From contig SCPZ01000045.1 of assembly GCA_004299305.1 (NCBI GenBank), positions 1 to 34,869 of the forward strand: DNA of 34,869 bases, read 5' to 3'. Numbering within the stretch: position 1 is the stretch's first letter; the number at the start of each line of letters is the position of its first letter. Made by a program: the position numbers and the translations under genes. This DNA comes from Methylobacter sp. (GTDB lineage: Bacteria > Pseudomonadota > Gammaproteobacteria > Methylococcales > Methylomonadaceae). Below are positions 7,931-16,156 of this stretch, piece after piece. The notes under the pieces are model-generated. The model was not told the DNA's origin and ran no database searches. It worked only from the letters and a program-made list of their open reading frames with translations.

Positions 7931-9202
7931 CTAAGGCAACAAATGTTCGCCCGCCCAAAGTTGCTCAATAGTTTCTCTTTCCCTGATCACATGCAGCTTG
8001 CTTCCATCAACGATCAGCTCAGCCAGGCGCGGTCTGGAATTATAGTTCGAACTCATGGTAAAGCCATAGGCGCCGGACGAACGTATCGCTAATAAGTCGC
8101 CCTGAGCAATTTTAAGTAGCCGTTCTTTACCTAAAAAATCGCCGGTTTCACAGACCGGACCGACTATATCCCAGGTCGTTTCTTCTGCGTTGCTTTGCAG
8201 GTTGACCGGAATAATATTCTGCCAGGATTTATATAAAGAAGGACGCACCAGATCATTCATGGCCGCATCGACAATGGCAAAATTCTTATGATCAGTCGGT
8301 TTAAGATATTCAACCTGGGTCACTAGAATACCGGCATTGCCGACGATAGCGCGGCCCGGTTCCAGTAAAATCTCAAAATCGGTCCATTCGACAGACTCAG
8401 GACAGGTTTTGCTAAGGCGCGCCAAAATAGCCTGAATATATTCGGCAGGTTCCGGCGGTTGCTCATCTTTATAACAAATGCCTAAGCCCCCGCCCAGATC
8501 CAGGTGATGTAGGTTAATGCCTTCGGCTTTAAGCGCCGCAACCAAGTCAAGAATTTTATCCAGTGCATCCAGAAATGGCCGGGTTTCGGTCAGTTGCGAG
8601 CCGATGTGGCAATCTATGCCGATCACGTTGATATGGGGCATGGCCACAGCACGGCGATATTCAGTCAAAGCCTGCTGAATGTCTATACCGAACTTATTTT
8701 CCTTTAGCCCGGTAGAAATATAAGGGTGGGTTTTGGCGTCGACATCTGGATTTACCCGAAAAGACACCGGCGCGATAACGCCCAATTGCCCGGCTAACCG
8801 GTTAATCCGGTCCAGTTCGCCGCTGACTTCAATGTTAAAACAGCGTATGCCGATTTTTAATGCCGCCAATATTTCATCTTCGCGTTTGCCGACACCGGAA
8901 AACACGATTTTTTTAGGGTCGCCGCCGGCGGTAAGCACGCGTTCCAATTCACCCAAGGAGACAATGTCGAAGCCTGAACCCAAACGAGCCAGCAGATTGA
9001 GTATCGCAATATTGGAATTGGCCTTTACCGCATAACAAATTAAATGCGCTTGTTCGCCGAAAGCCCGGTCAAACGCTTTCCAGTGCCGCTCCAGCGTAGC
9101 TCTTGAATAGATGTAGCAAGGGCTGCCGTATTTGTAGACGATGTCGGAAACAGCAATATCTTCGGCAAAAAGTTCGTCGTTCCGGTAATTAAAATAATCC
9201 AT
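7931..9202 (-). CDS. lysA: Diaminopimelate decarboxylase
   Basis: This 423-residue PLP enzyme decarboxylates meso-diaminopimelate to L-lysine, the last step of the DAP route. The alanine-racemase-like barrel shows the PLP lysine in CYAVKANSN and the phosphate-binding GGGLG segment. HIGSQ lies about halfway, and GPVCETGDFLG contains the cysteine contributed to the partner active site. The open frame extends upstream to a TTG at 9232 and an ATG at 9223. I prefer the ATG at 9202 because MDYFNYRNDELFAED matches the usual start of the family. No strong Shine-Dalgarno site marks any of the three. lptM lies 77 bases upstream of the chosen start on the same strand, the order seen in relatives. Confidence 0.96.
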   Translation of the reverse strand: MDYFNYRNDELFAEDIAVSDIVYKYGSPCYIYSRATLERHWKAFDRAFGEQAHLICYAVKANSNIAILNLLARLGSGFDIVSLGELERVLTAGGDPKKIVFSGVGKREDEILAALKIGIRCFNIEVSGELDRINRLAGQLGVIAPVSFRVNPDVDAKTHPYISTGLKENKFGIDIQQALTEYRRAVAMPHINVIGIDCHIGSQLTETRPFLDALDKILDLVAALKAEGINLHHLDLGGGLGICYKDEQPPEPAEYIQAILARLSKTCPESVEWTDFEILLEPGRAIVGNAGILVTQVEYLKPTDHKNFAIVDAAMNDLVRPSLYKSWQNIIPVNLQSNAEETTWDIVGPVCETGDFLGKERLLKIAQGDLLAIRSSGAYGFTMSSNYNSRPRLAELIVDGSKLHVIRERETIEQLWAGEHLLP

Positions 9203-9279
9203 GGTTATTTGTTTTTTCTTCATGCATAGCAATCCCTGCCATGCCCCCTTCGGGTAAATGCAAATCCGCTTCCAGCAGA

Positions 9280-9429
9280 TTAGTCGGGCTTGGTTTTTGG
9301 TTTTGGCGCGAGTTCCGGTTCTACATGAATCGGCGCAGCTTGGCCCGGTAAATAAAGCGGGCCTGGTTGTCCGCAGCTTGCTAGACTCGCGTTTAATAGC
9401 AAAAGCAGTAATAATTTATAGGATTTCAT
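9280..9429 (-). CDS. lptM: LPS translocon maturation lipoprotein LptM (YifL-type)
   Basis: This 49-residue lipoprotein has a hydrophobic signal (KLLLLLLLNASLASC) and a lipobox with Cys19 as the lipidation site. Immediately after comes GQPGPLYLPG, the hallmark of LptM/YifL. In E. coli this protein assists assembly and disulfide maturation of the LptD/LptE lipopolysaccharide translocon at the outer membrane. The frame is open further upstream, but the methionine at 9429 gives a proper lipoprotein signal and is preferred. The proline- and lysine-rich tail (EPELAPKPKTKPD) is typical of the family. It lies directly upstream of lysA on the same strand, and the position near dapF is conserved in gammaproteobacteria. 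Confidence 0.88.
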   Translation of the reverse strand: MKSYKLLLLLLLNASLASCGQPGPLYLPGQAAPIHVEPELAPKPKTKPD

Positions 9430-9578
9430 GGTGCGTTCATAAATCATTGTTGGCAATAATGACCGATATAATAAGCCCAATTGCAGGAAAAGGCATTAGA
9501 AAGGCGGTGCAGCGAGCCTTGAACAGACAAATAAACGAACTCCGTTGTCTGTCAAATTAAACAAACTTGAAAGCCGGG

Positions 9579-10343
9579 TTACATGAGCGGAAGGATCTGG
9601 TTAAGGATTTTTCCGTTTGTTACCAGAATTTGTTTTGGAAAAAGTCCGTTATTGCCTTGAAAATCTGTAACCGTAGCACCGGCTTCGCGGGCAATCAATG
9701 CACCGGCCGCAATGTCATACAAGTTTAACTCCTGCTCCCAAAAAGCATCTACTTGGCCGTCCGCAACCAGGCATAGATCGACTGCCGCAGAGCCAAAACG
9801 GCGCTGCCCTGTTGTTACCTCGGCGATTTTGCAAAACCGTTGGAGATTGTTTTCTTTTAAATAAGAGCGTAAGCAGGCAAACCCGGTCGCTATCATTGCG
9901 TCGGCAAGCTTATTTTCATTAGAGACCGTAATGGCTTGGCCGTTTTTCCAGGCTCCCTCCCCTTTTTTTGCAGCATAATAATCATCCAATGCGGGCGCGT
10001 AGACTGCTCCAACTATAAGCTCCTGGTCAATCTCCAGGGCGACGCTGATAGCCCAAAAATACTGGCCTCTCGAAAATGAGTGCGTTCCATCAATCGGGTC
10101 GACAATCCAGCGGCTGGATTGATTTGCACTTTGTCCGCTTTCTTCGCCCCAAAAACCAAATTGGGGGTAATGTCTGGCAAGGGCTTCTTGTAAAAAAGCT
10201 TCAACGGCCACATCGGCATCGGTGACTAGGTCTCGAGGGCTCTTTTTAGTGACCGCTAGATTGCCCAGATCCCTAAAATGAGTCAGGGCAATCGATCCGG
10301 CTTCACGAAGCACATTTTCAAGAACGGCAAGCGAAATAGGCAT
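9579..10343 (-). CDS. Inositol monophosphatase-family phosphatase
   Basis: This 254-residue protein belongs to the Li+-sensitive, Mg2+-dependent phosphatase family (IMPase/SuhB/CysQ/HisN). The metal-binding motifs are present: the GEES segment near residue 67, WIVDPIDGTHSFSRG near residues 79-93, and a C-terminal LYDIAAGALIAREAGA where most relatives have WD-x-AAG. The aspartate of that motif is kept and the tryptophan replaced by tyrosine. The length is normal. Candidate substrates are inositol phosphate, histidinol phosphate or 3'-phosphoadenosine 5'-phosphate. The sequence alone does not decide, and no histidine or sulfur gene is nearby. The SPRDLVTDADVAVE block resembles HisN-type members slightly more than SuhB. 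Confidence 0.85.
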   Translation of the reverse strand: MPISLAVLENVLREAGSIALTHFRDLGNLAVTKKSPRDLVTDADVAVEAFLQEALARHYPQFGFWGEESGQSANQSSRWIVDPIDGTHSFSRGQYFWAISVALEIDQELIVGAVYAPALDDYYAAKKGEGAWKNGQAITVSNENKLADAMIATGFACLRSYLKENNLQRFCKIAEVTTGQRRFGSAAVDLCLVADGQVDAFWEQELNLYDIAAGALIAREAGATVTDFQGNNGLFPKQILVTNGKILNQILPLM

Positions 10344-10508
10344 TTATAGTAACCTTATAGGTAAGAGGGTGGAAGGAAAGCGCTGTGGATAAGAAATTTC
10401 AGTGGGTGTTTTATTTTTGCTGCTGAATAGTTGTGCGAATTTTACAGTGAATTCTACTGTCCGAACAAAATATAGGGCGACAACTCTTAAAAAATAGACC
10501 TCTTCGCC

Positions 10509-10517
10509 TGTTATAAT
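10509..10517 (+). promoter_or_regulatory. Extended -10 promoter for the TauE/SafE-type permease gene
   Basis: The sequence TGTTATAAT contains a consensus TATAAT (10512-10517) preceded by TG one base upstream, the extended -10 pattern. No good -35 hexamer lies at 17 bases, which extended -10 promoters tolerate. Transcription would begin near 10524 and leave a leader of about 34 bases before the ATG at 10558. Confidence 0.45.
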
Positions 10518-10557
10518 GCGCAACTTTTTAAACGCATTAAAACAAAGGTTAGTTTTT

Positions 10558-11367
10558 ATGAATTGGGCATATACTTTTTCCGGTCTTTCTGTAGGGGTGT
10601 TGGTGGGTTTGACCGGCGTAGGCGGCGGTTCGCTGATGACGCCATTATTGGTTTTCCTGTTCGGGTTTAAACCTGCCGTCGCGGTAGGTACAGACCTGCT
10701 ATTTGCCGCGATCACCAAAACCGGCGGCGTGTGGGTGCATCACAACAAGCATAGTTCGGTAGATTGGAAAATTGTCGGTTGGCTGGCGTTAGGCAGCATA
10801 CCTTTTGCTCTAGCCACCTTGTTCGTACTTAAACATTTAAGCTCAATCGGCAAGGAAACCACCGGGGCTATTACGTTTACGCTGGGGGTCGCGCTACTGT
10901 TGACCGCCTTCTCGCTGATAGTGCGTAGTATATTATTGAGCAGGGCGGCAAAGCTTAACCCTATCGATGACGAGCATAGCACTCCCGAGAATGCCGGACG
11001 CTTCAAGCATCTGCAAATACCGGCCACCGTACTGATCGGCGCTGTATTGGGCATATTGGTGACACTGTCGTCAGTGGGCGCTGGCGCGTTGGGCACTGTC
11101 GCGTTGTTATTTCTTTATCCTAGAATGACTACATTGAAAATTGTCGGCACTGATTTGGCTCACGCCATTCCACTCACGGCAGTCGCAGGCTTAGGCCACC
11201 TCAGTCTGGGTAATGTGGACGTGATTTTATTGGGTAGTCTGCTGATCGGTTCTTTGCCCGGCATCTGGATTGGCAGCCACCTGAGCGCAAGGATTCCCGA
11301 GAAAATTTTACGACCGATTTTGGCTTCTATCCTTATGCTGATAGGGCTTAAATTTGTATTGCAATAA
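10558..11367 (+). CDS. TauE/SafE-family (TSUP) membrane permease
   Basis: This 269-residue integral membrane protein has about eight hydrophobic segments in two homologous halves. The TSUP/DUF81 signatures are VGLTGVGGGSLMTPLLVFLFG (split over residues 15-35) with AVAVGTDLLFAAITKTGG. In the second half come VTLSSVGAGALGTVALLFLYP and KIVGTDLAHAIPLTAVAGLGH. Family members move sulfite, sulfoacetate, taurine or other organic anions across the inner membrane; the substrate here is unknown. The frame is open upstream to 10516, but the ATG at 10558 has AAAGG about ten bases before it and starts the usual family N-terminus. It is divergent from the phosphatase gene and has its own promoter candidate at 10509. 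Confidence 0.85.
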   Translation: MNWAYTFSGLSVGVLVGLTGVGGGSLMTPLLVFLFGFKPAVAVGTDLLFAAITKTGGVWVHHNKHSSVDWKIVGWLALGSIPFALATLFVLKHLSSIGKETTGAITFTLGVALLLTAFSLIVRSILLSRAAKLNPIDDEHSTPENAGRFKHLQIPATVLIGAVLGILVTLSSVGAGALGTVALLFLYPRMTTLKIVGTDLAHAIPLTAVAGLGHLSLGNVDVILLGSLLIGSLPGIWIGSHLSARIPEKILRPILASILMLIGLKFVLQ

Positions 11368-11389
11368 AAAAAGAACTCAGCAAATAGAA

Positions 11390-11467
11390 AATGGAACACG
11401 GATAAAACCAATGAATGGGCTGTCCATCAACTCTTAAAATCCGTTTAAATCCATCTAATTAGGTGTC
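11390..11467. repeat. Short, degraded GAACACGGAT-family repeat (copy D)
   Basis: The left end ATGGAACACGGATAAAACCA is intact. The right arm (ATCCGTTTAAATCCATCTAA, then TTAGGTGTCGG) has lost the terminal CCGTGTTC. It begins about 20 bases past the stop of the permease gene. It is shorter than copies A, B and J, with only about 35 bases between arms. Confidence 0.6.
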
Positions 11468-11560
11468 GGTTGATTTGTCTGAAATAAGGCGTATAAAAAG
11501 GGGGAGACAACAGATGTTCAAGGTTGTCATAACCGAAAAAAATCAATAGGCAGGTGTATT

Positions 11561-11917
11561 ATGAATGATGATTCGACTAATCAAATTGATGCTGAAAGAT
11601 TGTACTCATTAAAAAAGTGGGCAACAGCTGTGTATCTGTGTCAGGTGCTGGCTTTCGCCTTTGCCGGACTGCCGCTGTTGGTAGGCGTTGCCATTAACTT
11701 TATGAAGCAGGATGAGGTCCAAGGAACCTGGCTGGAATCCCACTTTGACTGGCAGATAAAGACGGTTTGGATGGCCCTGGTCGGCCTGGCATTATCCGGC
11801 TTGACTTTTGCGTTCGGTGTCGGCTTTTTTATCCTAATTGCAACCGTAGTAGCGCTGGTATACAGAATCGTAATCGGCTGGAATGCGTTGAATTCTGACC
11901 AGCCGGTTCATGAGTGA
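11561..11917 (+). CDS. Small membrane protein of unknown function
   Basis: This 118-residue protein has a hydrophilic N-terminus (DDSTNQIDAERLYSLKKW) and three hydrophobic segments at about residues 22-45, 69-87 and 88-106. The pattern resembles small DUF4870-like membrane proteins, though I would not assign that family firmly. The ATG is preceded by AGGCAGGTGTATT, containing an AGG/AGGTG Shine-Dalgarno-like stretch at good spacing, which supports this start. It is flanked on both sides by repeats (11390-11467 and 11938-12055), so it appears to be transcribed alone. No function can be given. Confidence 0.65.
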   Translation: MNDDSTNQIDAERLYSLKKWATAVYLCQVLAFAFAGLPLLVGVAINFMKQDEVQGTWLESHFDWQIKTVWMALVGLALSGLTFAFGVGFFILIATVVALVYRIVIGWNALNSDQPVHE

Positions 11918-11937
11918 TCCTAAAAACCGCAGTTTAT

Positions 11938-12055
11938 CCACGAAAAGCACGAAAGACACTAAATAAAACAATATATTGTATTGATTTAGTAACTCACCCT
12001 TTGGGTAACGGCCTACGGTTTGATAACCTTTTGAAATTTTTCGTGCTTTTCGTGG
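11938..12055. repeat. Inverted repeat with CCACGAAAAGCACGAAA arms
   Basis: A perfect 17-base inverted pair: CCACGAAAAGCACGAAA at 11938-11954 and its reverse complement at 12039-12055, with about 84 bases between. It differs in sequence from the GAACACGGAT family. It sits shortly after the small membrane protein gene. Confidence 0.75.
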
Positions 12056-12110
12056 ACGAAATGATTTTTCTAGGGTGATCGTACTTCCGGTTTCGTACCC
12101 ATCCAATATA

Positions 12111-12145
12111 GAACACGGATGCCGAAAATAGGCGTCCGTGTTCCG
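12111..12145. repeat. Compact GAACACGG hairpin (copy F)
   Basis: GAACACGGATGCC and GGCGTCCGTGTTC form a 13-base stem with one mismatch around a loop of about nine bases. It is a miniature version of the interspersed family; compare the perfect version at 20100-20145, which also uses GATGCC in the stem. Confidence 0.75.
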
Positions 12146-12313
12146 TTTCTGCTGAATAATCTCTAACGCTATCTACTAACAATTCCCCTACAATTGCTTG
12201 ACTGTTACAGCAAAGAGGTTAGCAATTCTTCTTTGGAGTTTTGGCGCTCCAGTCATCCTGATTATTCTAGGTAAAATAAAACATCTGCTAAAATGGCGGA
12301 AGGAGGAATTTTA

Positions 12314-14458
12314 ATGTTGAAAAAAACTTTACGCTGGCTGCTGACCTTGATTTATAAGGTTGAAATCAAGGGCTTGGACAACTATAAAAAGGCCGGGAAA
12401 CGTGTCCTGATTATATCCAATCACACGTCCTTTCTGGATCCGGTACTGCTGGGTGTATTTTTACCCGATGACATCACTTTTGCGATCAACACCCAAATGT
12501 CCCAACGCTGGTGGGTAAAGCCTTTTCTGGGTTTATCCCGCGTATTCCCGATGGACCCGACCCATCCTATATCGCTGAAAGATTTAATTCATCATTTACA
12601 GCAAGATACGCGCACCGTTATTTTTCCTGAAGGCCGCATTACTGTGACCGGCTCGTTGATGAAAATTTACGACGGCACCGGCATGGTCGCCGATAAATCC
12701 GAAGCGGCCATATTGCCGGTACGGATTGACGGCGCCGAATACACGCACTTTTCAAGAATGCGCAATATCGTCCGTTTGCGTTTATTCCCCAAAATCACTA
12801 TCCAGATTTTGCCCCATACTTTCATTTCGCCTCCTCAAGGGTTAAGCGGTAAATGCCGACGCAAATACAGCGGACATATTTTGGCGGATATTATGACTGA
12901 AATGATGTTTGCGACCAGTCATTACCGGCAAACCGTTTTCGCCAGCTTGCTTGAAGCGCGCAAAATACACGGCGGTAAACATACTGTCGCCAGCGACCTG
13001 GATCGTATTCCCTTATCCTATGACAATTTAATTACCCGCACTATTGCGATCGGCAACGCCTTAAAACAGATTACCGTCGAGGGGGAAAATGTCGGGGTGT
13101 TTTTACCCAATTCGACCAAAACCCTGGCGGTCATTCTAGGCTTGCAACTTTATGGCCGGGTGCCGGCCATGTTGAATTATTCAACCGGGTCAGCCGGTAT
13201 GGTTTCCGCTTGTAATACGGCGCAAGTCAAAACCGTTTTAACTTCCCGTCGCTTTATAGAATTGGGCAAGTTAACCGAGGACGCCGAGCATTTGAGCGAA
13301 CAGGTTAAACTGGTCTACCTGGAAGACTTGGCAGGGAGCCTGTCGGCTGTAGATAAACTCCAGGCATTGCTGCAATGCAAAACCGCCAATATCTGGTACA
13401 AACACACCCAATACAATCCCGACAGTCCGGCCGTGGTTTTGTTTACCTCAGGTTCCGAAGGTGAGCCAAAAGGCGTGGTGCTGTCCCACGCGAACATCCT
13501 GTCCAACCTCAAACAATTGGAAGCCCGGATCAATTTTACTGCACAAGATGTAGTGCTCAATTTTCTGCCGATGTTTCATTCCTTCGGTTTTACTGTCGGC
13601 ACTATGCTGCCGATCCTGCACGGCATGACCACCTTCTTTTATCCGACGCCTTTGCATTTCTCCGTCATTCCTGAAATCGCTTATGAAATCAGCGCCACGA
13701 TTATGTTCGGCACCAATACCTTTTTAGCCGGATATGCTAAAAAAGCCCACGCATACGATTTCTTCAATATGCGTTATGTGGTTGCCGGTGCGGAAAAATT
13801 GCAGGAAACGACTCGCCAGCTTTGGGCCGATAAATTCGGCATTCGCATCCTGGAAGGTTATGGCGCCACCGAAACCACGCCTATTGCTTCCGTCAATACC
13901 CCGATGGATTTTAAAGCCGGCACGGTAGGCAGGTTTATGCCGTCCATGGATTACAAACTGGAACCTGTCGAAGGCATTGAAGATGCGGGTAGGCTGCACG
14001 TCAGCGGCCCCAATATCATGTTGGGTTATCTGCTGGCCGACAATCCAGGCAAACTGGTCACGCCCGAATCAATCTATGGCAAAGGTTGGTATGACACCGG
14101 CGATATTGTGCATGTCGATGATGAGGGCTTTATCAGCATTCGCGGTCGCAGCAAACGTTTTGCCAAAATCAGCGGCGAAATGGTCTCGTTAACCGCCGTA
14201 GAGCAGATGGCCGCCAATGCCTGGCCGGACGCGCAGCACGCCGTCATCAGCCTGCCGGATGCAAAAAAAGGCGAGCAGATTATTTTAGTCACTACCCAGA
14301 AACAGGCGACAGTTAATGATTTGGCGGCGGCGTCTAAAGGTGTATCCCTTATCTGCCTACCCAAGAAAATATTGATAGTTGATGCTGTTCCGGTGATGGC
14401 GACCGGTAAGACCAATTACATAGCGGTTACAGAACTGGCAGCTGGAAAAATCACTTAA
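12314..14458 (+). CDS. aas: Bifunctional acyl-ACP synthetase / 2-acylglycerophosphoethanolamine acyltransferase
   Basis: This 714-residue inner-membrane enzyme reacylates lysophosphatidylethanolamine. Its acyl-ACP synthetase half activates fatty acids and the acyltransferase half moves them to position 1 of the lysolipid. The N-terminal acyltransferase has the NHTSFLD catalytic motif (His37) and FPEGRITVTGSLMKIYDG near residue 113. The AMP-binding half has LFTSGSEGEPKGVVLSH near residue 380, YVVAGAEKLQE, ILEGYGATETTP and GWYDTGDI. Blocks throughout match E. coli Aas, whose length is 719. The frame opens at 12293, but the ATG at 12314 is seven bases after GGAGG and gives the normal N-terminus. 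lplT follows 90 bases downstream, separated by a shortened palindromic repeat. Confidence 0.95.
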   Translation: MLKKTLRWLLTLIYKVEIKGLDNYKKAGKRVLIISNHTSFLDPVLLGVFLPDDITFAINTQMSQRWWVKPFLGLSRVFPMDPTHPISLKDLIHHLQQDTRTVIFPEGRITVTGSLMKIYDGTGMVADKSEAAILPVRIDGAEYTHFSRMRNIVRLRLFPKITIQILPHTFISPPQGLSGKCRRKYSGHILADIMTEMMFATSHYRQTVFASLLEARKIHGGKHTVASDLDRIPLSYDNLITRTIAIGNALKQITVEGENVGVFLPNSTKTLAVILGLQLYGRVPAMLNYSTGSAGMVSACNTAQVKTVLTSRRFIELGKLTEDAEHLSEQVKLVYLEDLAGSLSAVDKLQALLQCKTANIWYKHTQYNPDSPAVVLFTSGSEGEPKGVVLSHANILSNLKQLEARINFTAQDVVLNFLPMFHSFGFTVGTMLPILHGMTTFFYPTPLHFSVIPEIAYEISATIMFGTNTFLAGYAKKAHAYDFFNMRYVVAGAEKLQETTRQLWADKFGIRILEGYGATETTPIASVNTPMDFKAGTVGRFMPSMDYKLEPVEGIEDAGRLHVSGPNIMLGYLLADNPGKLVTPESIYGKGWYDTGDIVHVDDEGFISIRGRSKRFAKISGEMVSLTAVEQMAANAWPDAQHAVISLPDAKKGEQIILVTTQKQATVNDLAAASKGVSLICLPKKILIVDAVPVMATGKTNYIAVTELAAGKIT

Positions 14459-14464
14459 AGGAAA

Positions 14465-14500
14465 TGGAACACGGCGCCTACTTTTGGCATCCGTGTTCTA
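14465..14500. repeat. Shortened palindromic repeat between aas and lplT (copy G)
   Basis: GGAACACGG is followed directly by CGCCTACTTTTGGCATCCGT and GTTC. The right half matches the right half of the 46-base palindrome at 20100-20145, while the left half lacks ATGCCAAAAGTAGG. It looks like an internal deletion of the palindrome. The remaining outer stem (GAACACGG/CCGTGTTC) is eight base pairs. Confidence 0.75.
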
Positions 14501-14548
14501 TATTTTAACCCGGCATCTGCCGAGTACTTACCCGTCCCCAAATACTGT

Positions 14549-15706
14549 ATGAACAAACAAATCTACCCATTACTGATCGCCCAGTTCTTATCCGCATTTG
14601 CCGATAACGCTATTTTATTCACCGTGATTGCGATGGTAATGCAATCTACGCAGCTTGCAAGCTGGTACGTTCCGGCCTTGCAAAGCGTGTTTCTGGTTGC
14701 CTTTGTCGTGCTTGCGCCGTGGGTGGGCGGATTTGCCGATAATCATCCTAAATCCAGGGTATTGATTATTGCCAACCTGATTAAAGCGGTCGGCGCAGGA
14801 CTATTGTTGTGCAACGTAGAGCCGCTTATTGCTTATTGCGTAGTCGGTGTAGGCGCGGCTATTTACAGTCCGGCAAAATACGGCATTTTGCCCGAATTAG
14901 CCGGGCATGAATTTTTGGTTAAAGCGAACAGCTGGATTGAAGGTTCGACTATCTTGGCTATTTTATTGGGCATGACTATAGGCGCTAAGGTGGCCGATTA
15001 TTCGATAGCTTGGGCGCTGACCGGGACCATTATCATCTTTATAGCCTCGGCTTTGATTACCATGGCGTTACCGGTCCGCATCCTGAAACATGAGACTGCC
15101 TCCGGTTCCAAGATTATTGCGTTCCAGCGGCAAATAGCTTCGTTTTTCAGCACGCCACGCTCGCGTTTTGCGATTCTGGGCGGCTCATTATTCTGGGCTG
15201 CTGCGGCAACCTTACGAGTGATTATCGTGGTTTGGGCGCCGCTGGTTTTACTGTCTAAAAATGCTACCGAAATTGCTGAACTGACGTTGTTTCTCGCCAT
15301 CGGCATTATTGCCGGATCGGCCTTGGTGCCCCGTTTGATTCCGCTGGAGCATTTGCGCCGCGCCCGAATTCCGGCTTATTTAATGGCAATTTTCATTATT
15401 GTGCTGAGCCTGACAGGCAGCGTCTGGCCTGCCCGTTTCGCCCTGTTGTTGATCGGCATGATGGGCGGCATGTTTATCGTGCCTGTCAATGCGGCGCTAC
15501 AGGAACTAGGTCAGCAAAGTATCGGTAGCGGCAGTGCAGTGGCCCTGCAAGGTTTTTTTCAAAATTTTGCTATGCTATTGGCGGTTGGCAGCTATACTTT
15601 CGCCGCTGCCCACAATATAACCCCTGTATTTGCAATGTTTATGCTGGGCTTGTCGGTATTTTGCGCCACTTTCCTGGTGTCATTGCATCTGCCTGATAAC
15701 AAATAA
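14549..15706 (+). CDS. lplT: Lysophospholipid transporter LplT
   Basis: This 385-residue major-facilitator protein has about twelve hydrophobic segments. LplT flips lysophospholipids from the outer to the inner leaflet of the cytoplasmic membrane so that Aas can reacylate them. Family signatures include QFLSAFADNAILF at residues 12-24, APWVGGFADNHPKSRVLI, and YSPAKYGILPEL near residue 110. The length is close to E. coli LplT (397). The neighbouring aas gene makes the assignment strong. Here the order is aas then lplT, the reverse of E. coli. No Shine-Dalgarno is obvious before the ATG at 14549, but the N-terminus aligns with the family. Confidence 0.93.
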   Translation: MNKQIYPLLIAQFLSAFADNAILFTVIAMVMQSTQLASWYVPALQSVFLVAFVVLAPWVGGFADNHPKSRVLIIANLIKAVGAGLLLCNVEPLIAYCVVGVGAAIYSPAKYGILPELAGHEFLVKANSWIEGSTILAILLGMTIGAKVADYSIAWALTGTIIIFIASALITMALPVRILKHETASGSKIIAFQRQIASFFSTPRSRFAILGGSLFWAAAATLRVIIVVWAPLVLLSKNATEIAELTLFLAIGIIAGSALVPRLIPLEHLRRARIPAYLMAIFIIVLSLTGSVWPARFALLLIGMMGGMFIVPVNAALQELGQQSIGSGSAVALQGFFQNFAMLLAVGSYTFAAAHNITPVFAMFMLGLSVFCATFLVSLHLPDNK

Positions 15707-15724
15707 AAAGGCTTCCAATTTAAA

Positions 15725-15776
15725 GCGGGACGATTATTACAGATAATATCCCTTGAAGGATGTTATCTGTCCCGGC
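15725..15776. other. Strong intergenic hairpin after lplT
   Basis: CAGATAATATCC (15740-15751) and GGATGTTATCTG (15758-15769) form a 12-base stem (one G-T pair) with a six-base loop CTTGAA. Outside a small internal bulge, CGGGAC and GTCCCG extend the stem. It begins about 20 bases past the lplT stop. There is no U-run after it, so it is not a textbook intrinsic terminator. It could stabilise the transcript end. Confidence 0.6.
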
Positions 15777-15880
15777 TTAAGTTGGTAGCCAATAAAAACC
15801 ATACCGATGTGTATTGATGCGCTAAACAATTAACTACTAAAAGTAAGCTTTGGATTACAATAATATTAAGGTGCTACACG

Positions 15881-16156
15881 ATGAAACTGTTTGAACTTGG
15901 AAAAATCACCATGACTCCATCGGCTATCTCAATCATAGCTACTTTTAAGGTCGCCATTGGCGATTTGCTGGACAGGCATGAAAGAGGCGACTATGGGGAG
16001 GTATCAGAGGTGGATTGGCGTGAAAACACCCTCGCGCTATTGCCTGAATCGGTGGAAAGGGTCATGTCTGTTTATACTGTCGGCACCAAAAAGCTATGGA
16101 TTATCACAGACCCGGACAGGCAAGTAACAACGCTATTAACAGAGGAAGACTTTTAA
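15881..16156 (+). CDS. Small conserved protein of unknown function
   Basis: This 91-residue protein resembles a widespread family of short (about 90 aa) proteins seen on plasmids and chromosomes. Family-like blocks are LGKITMTPSAI at the start, LLDRHERGDYGEV in the middle, then RENTLALLPE and KLWIITDPDRQVTTLLTEEDF at the end. The C-terminal pattern (lysine-x-W-I-I-T-x-x-x-R-x-x-T-x-L-L) is the clearest link. It is soluble and mildly acidic, with no signal peptide or membrane segment. The start at 15881 follows AAGG at about ten bases. It lies upstream of the giant ETR1-like GGDEF-EAL gene but is separated from it by about 365 bases, so a shared transcript is unlikely. Confidence 0.7.
   Translation: MKLFELGKITMTPSAISIIATFKVAIGDLLDRHERGDYGEVSEVDWRENTLALLPESVERVMSVYTVGTKKLWIITDPDRQVTTLLTEEDF

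Larger units (their letters stand above)
11918..12313. other. Repeat-bearing intergenic region before aas
   Basis: These 396 bases contain no credible gene. They hold a pair of 17-base inverted arms (11938-11954 and 12039-12055) and a compact GAACACGG hairpin (12111-12145). The remaining stretch of about 165 bases should include the promoter and leader of aas. The strong Shine-Dalgarno GGAGG at 12302-12306 lies seven bases before the aas ATG. Confidence 0.6.
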
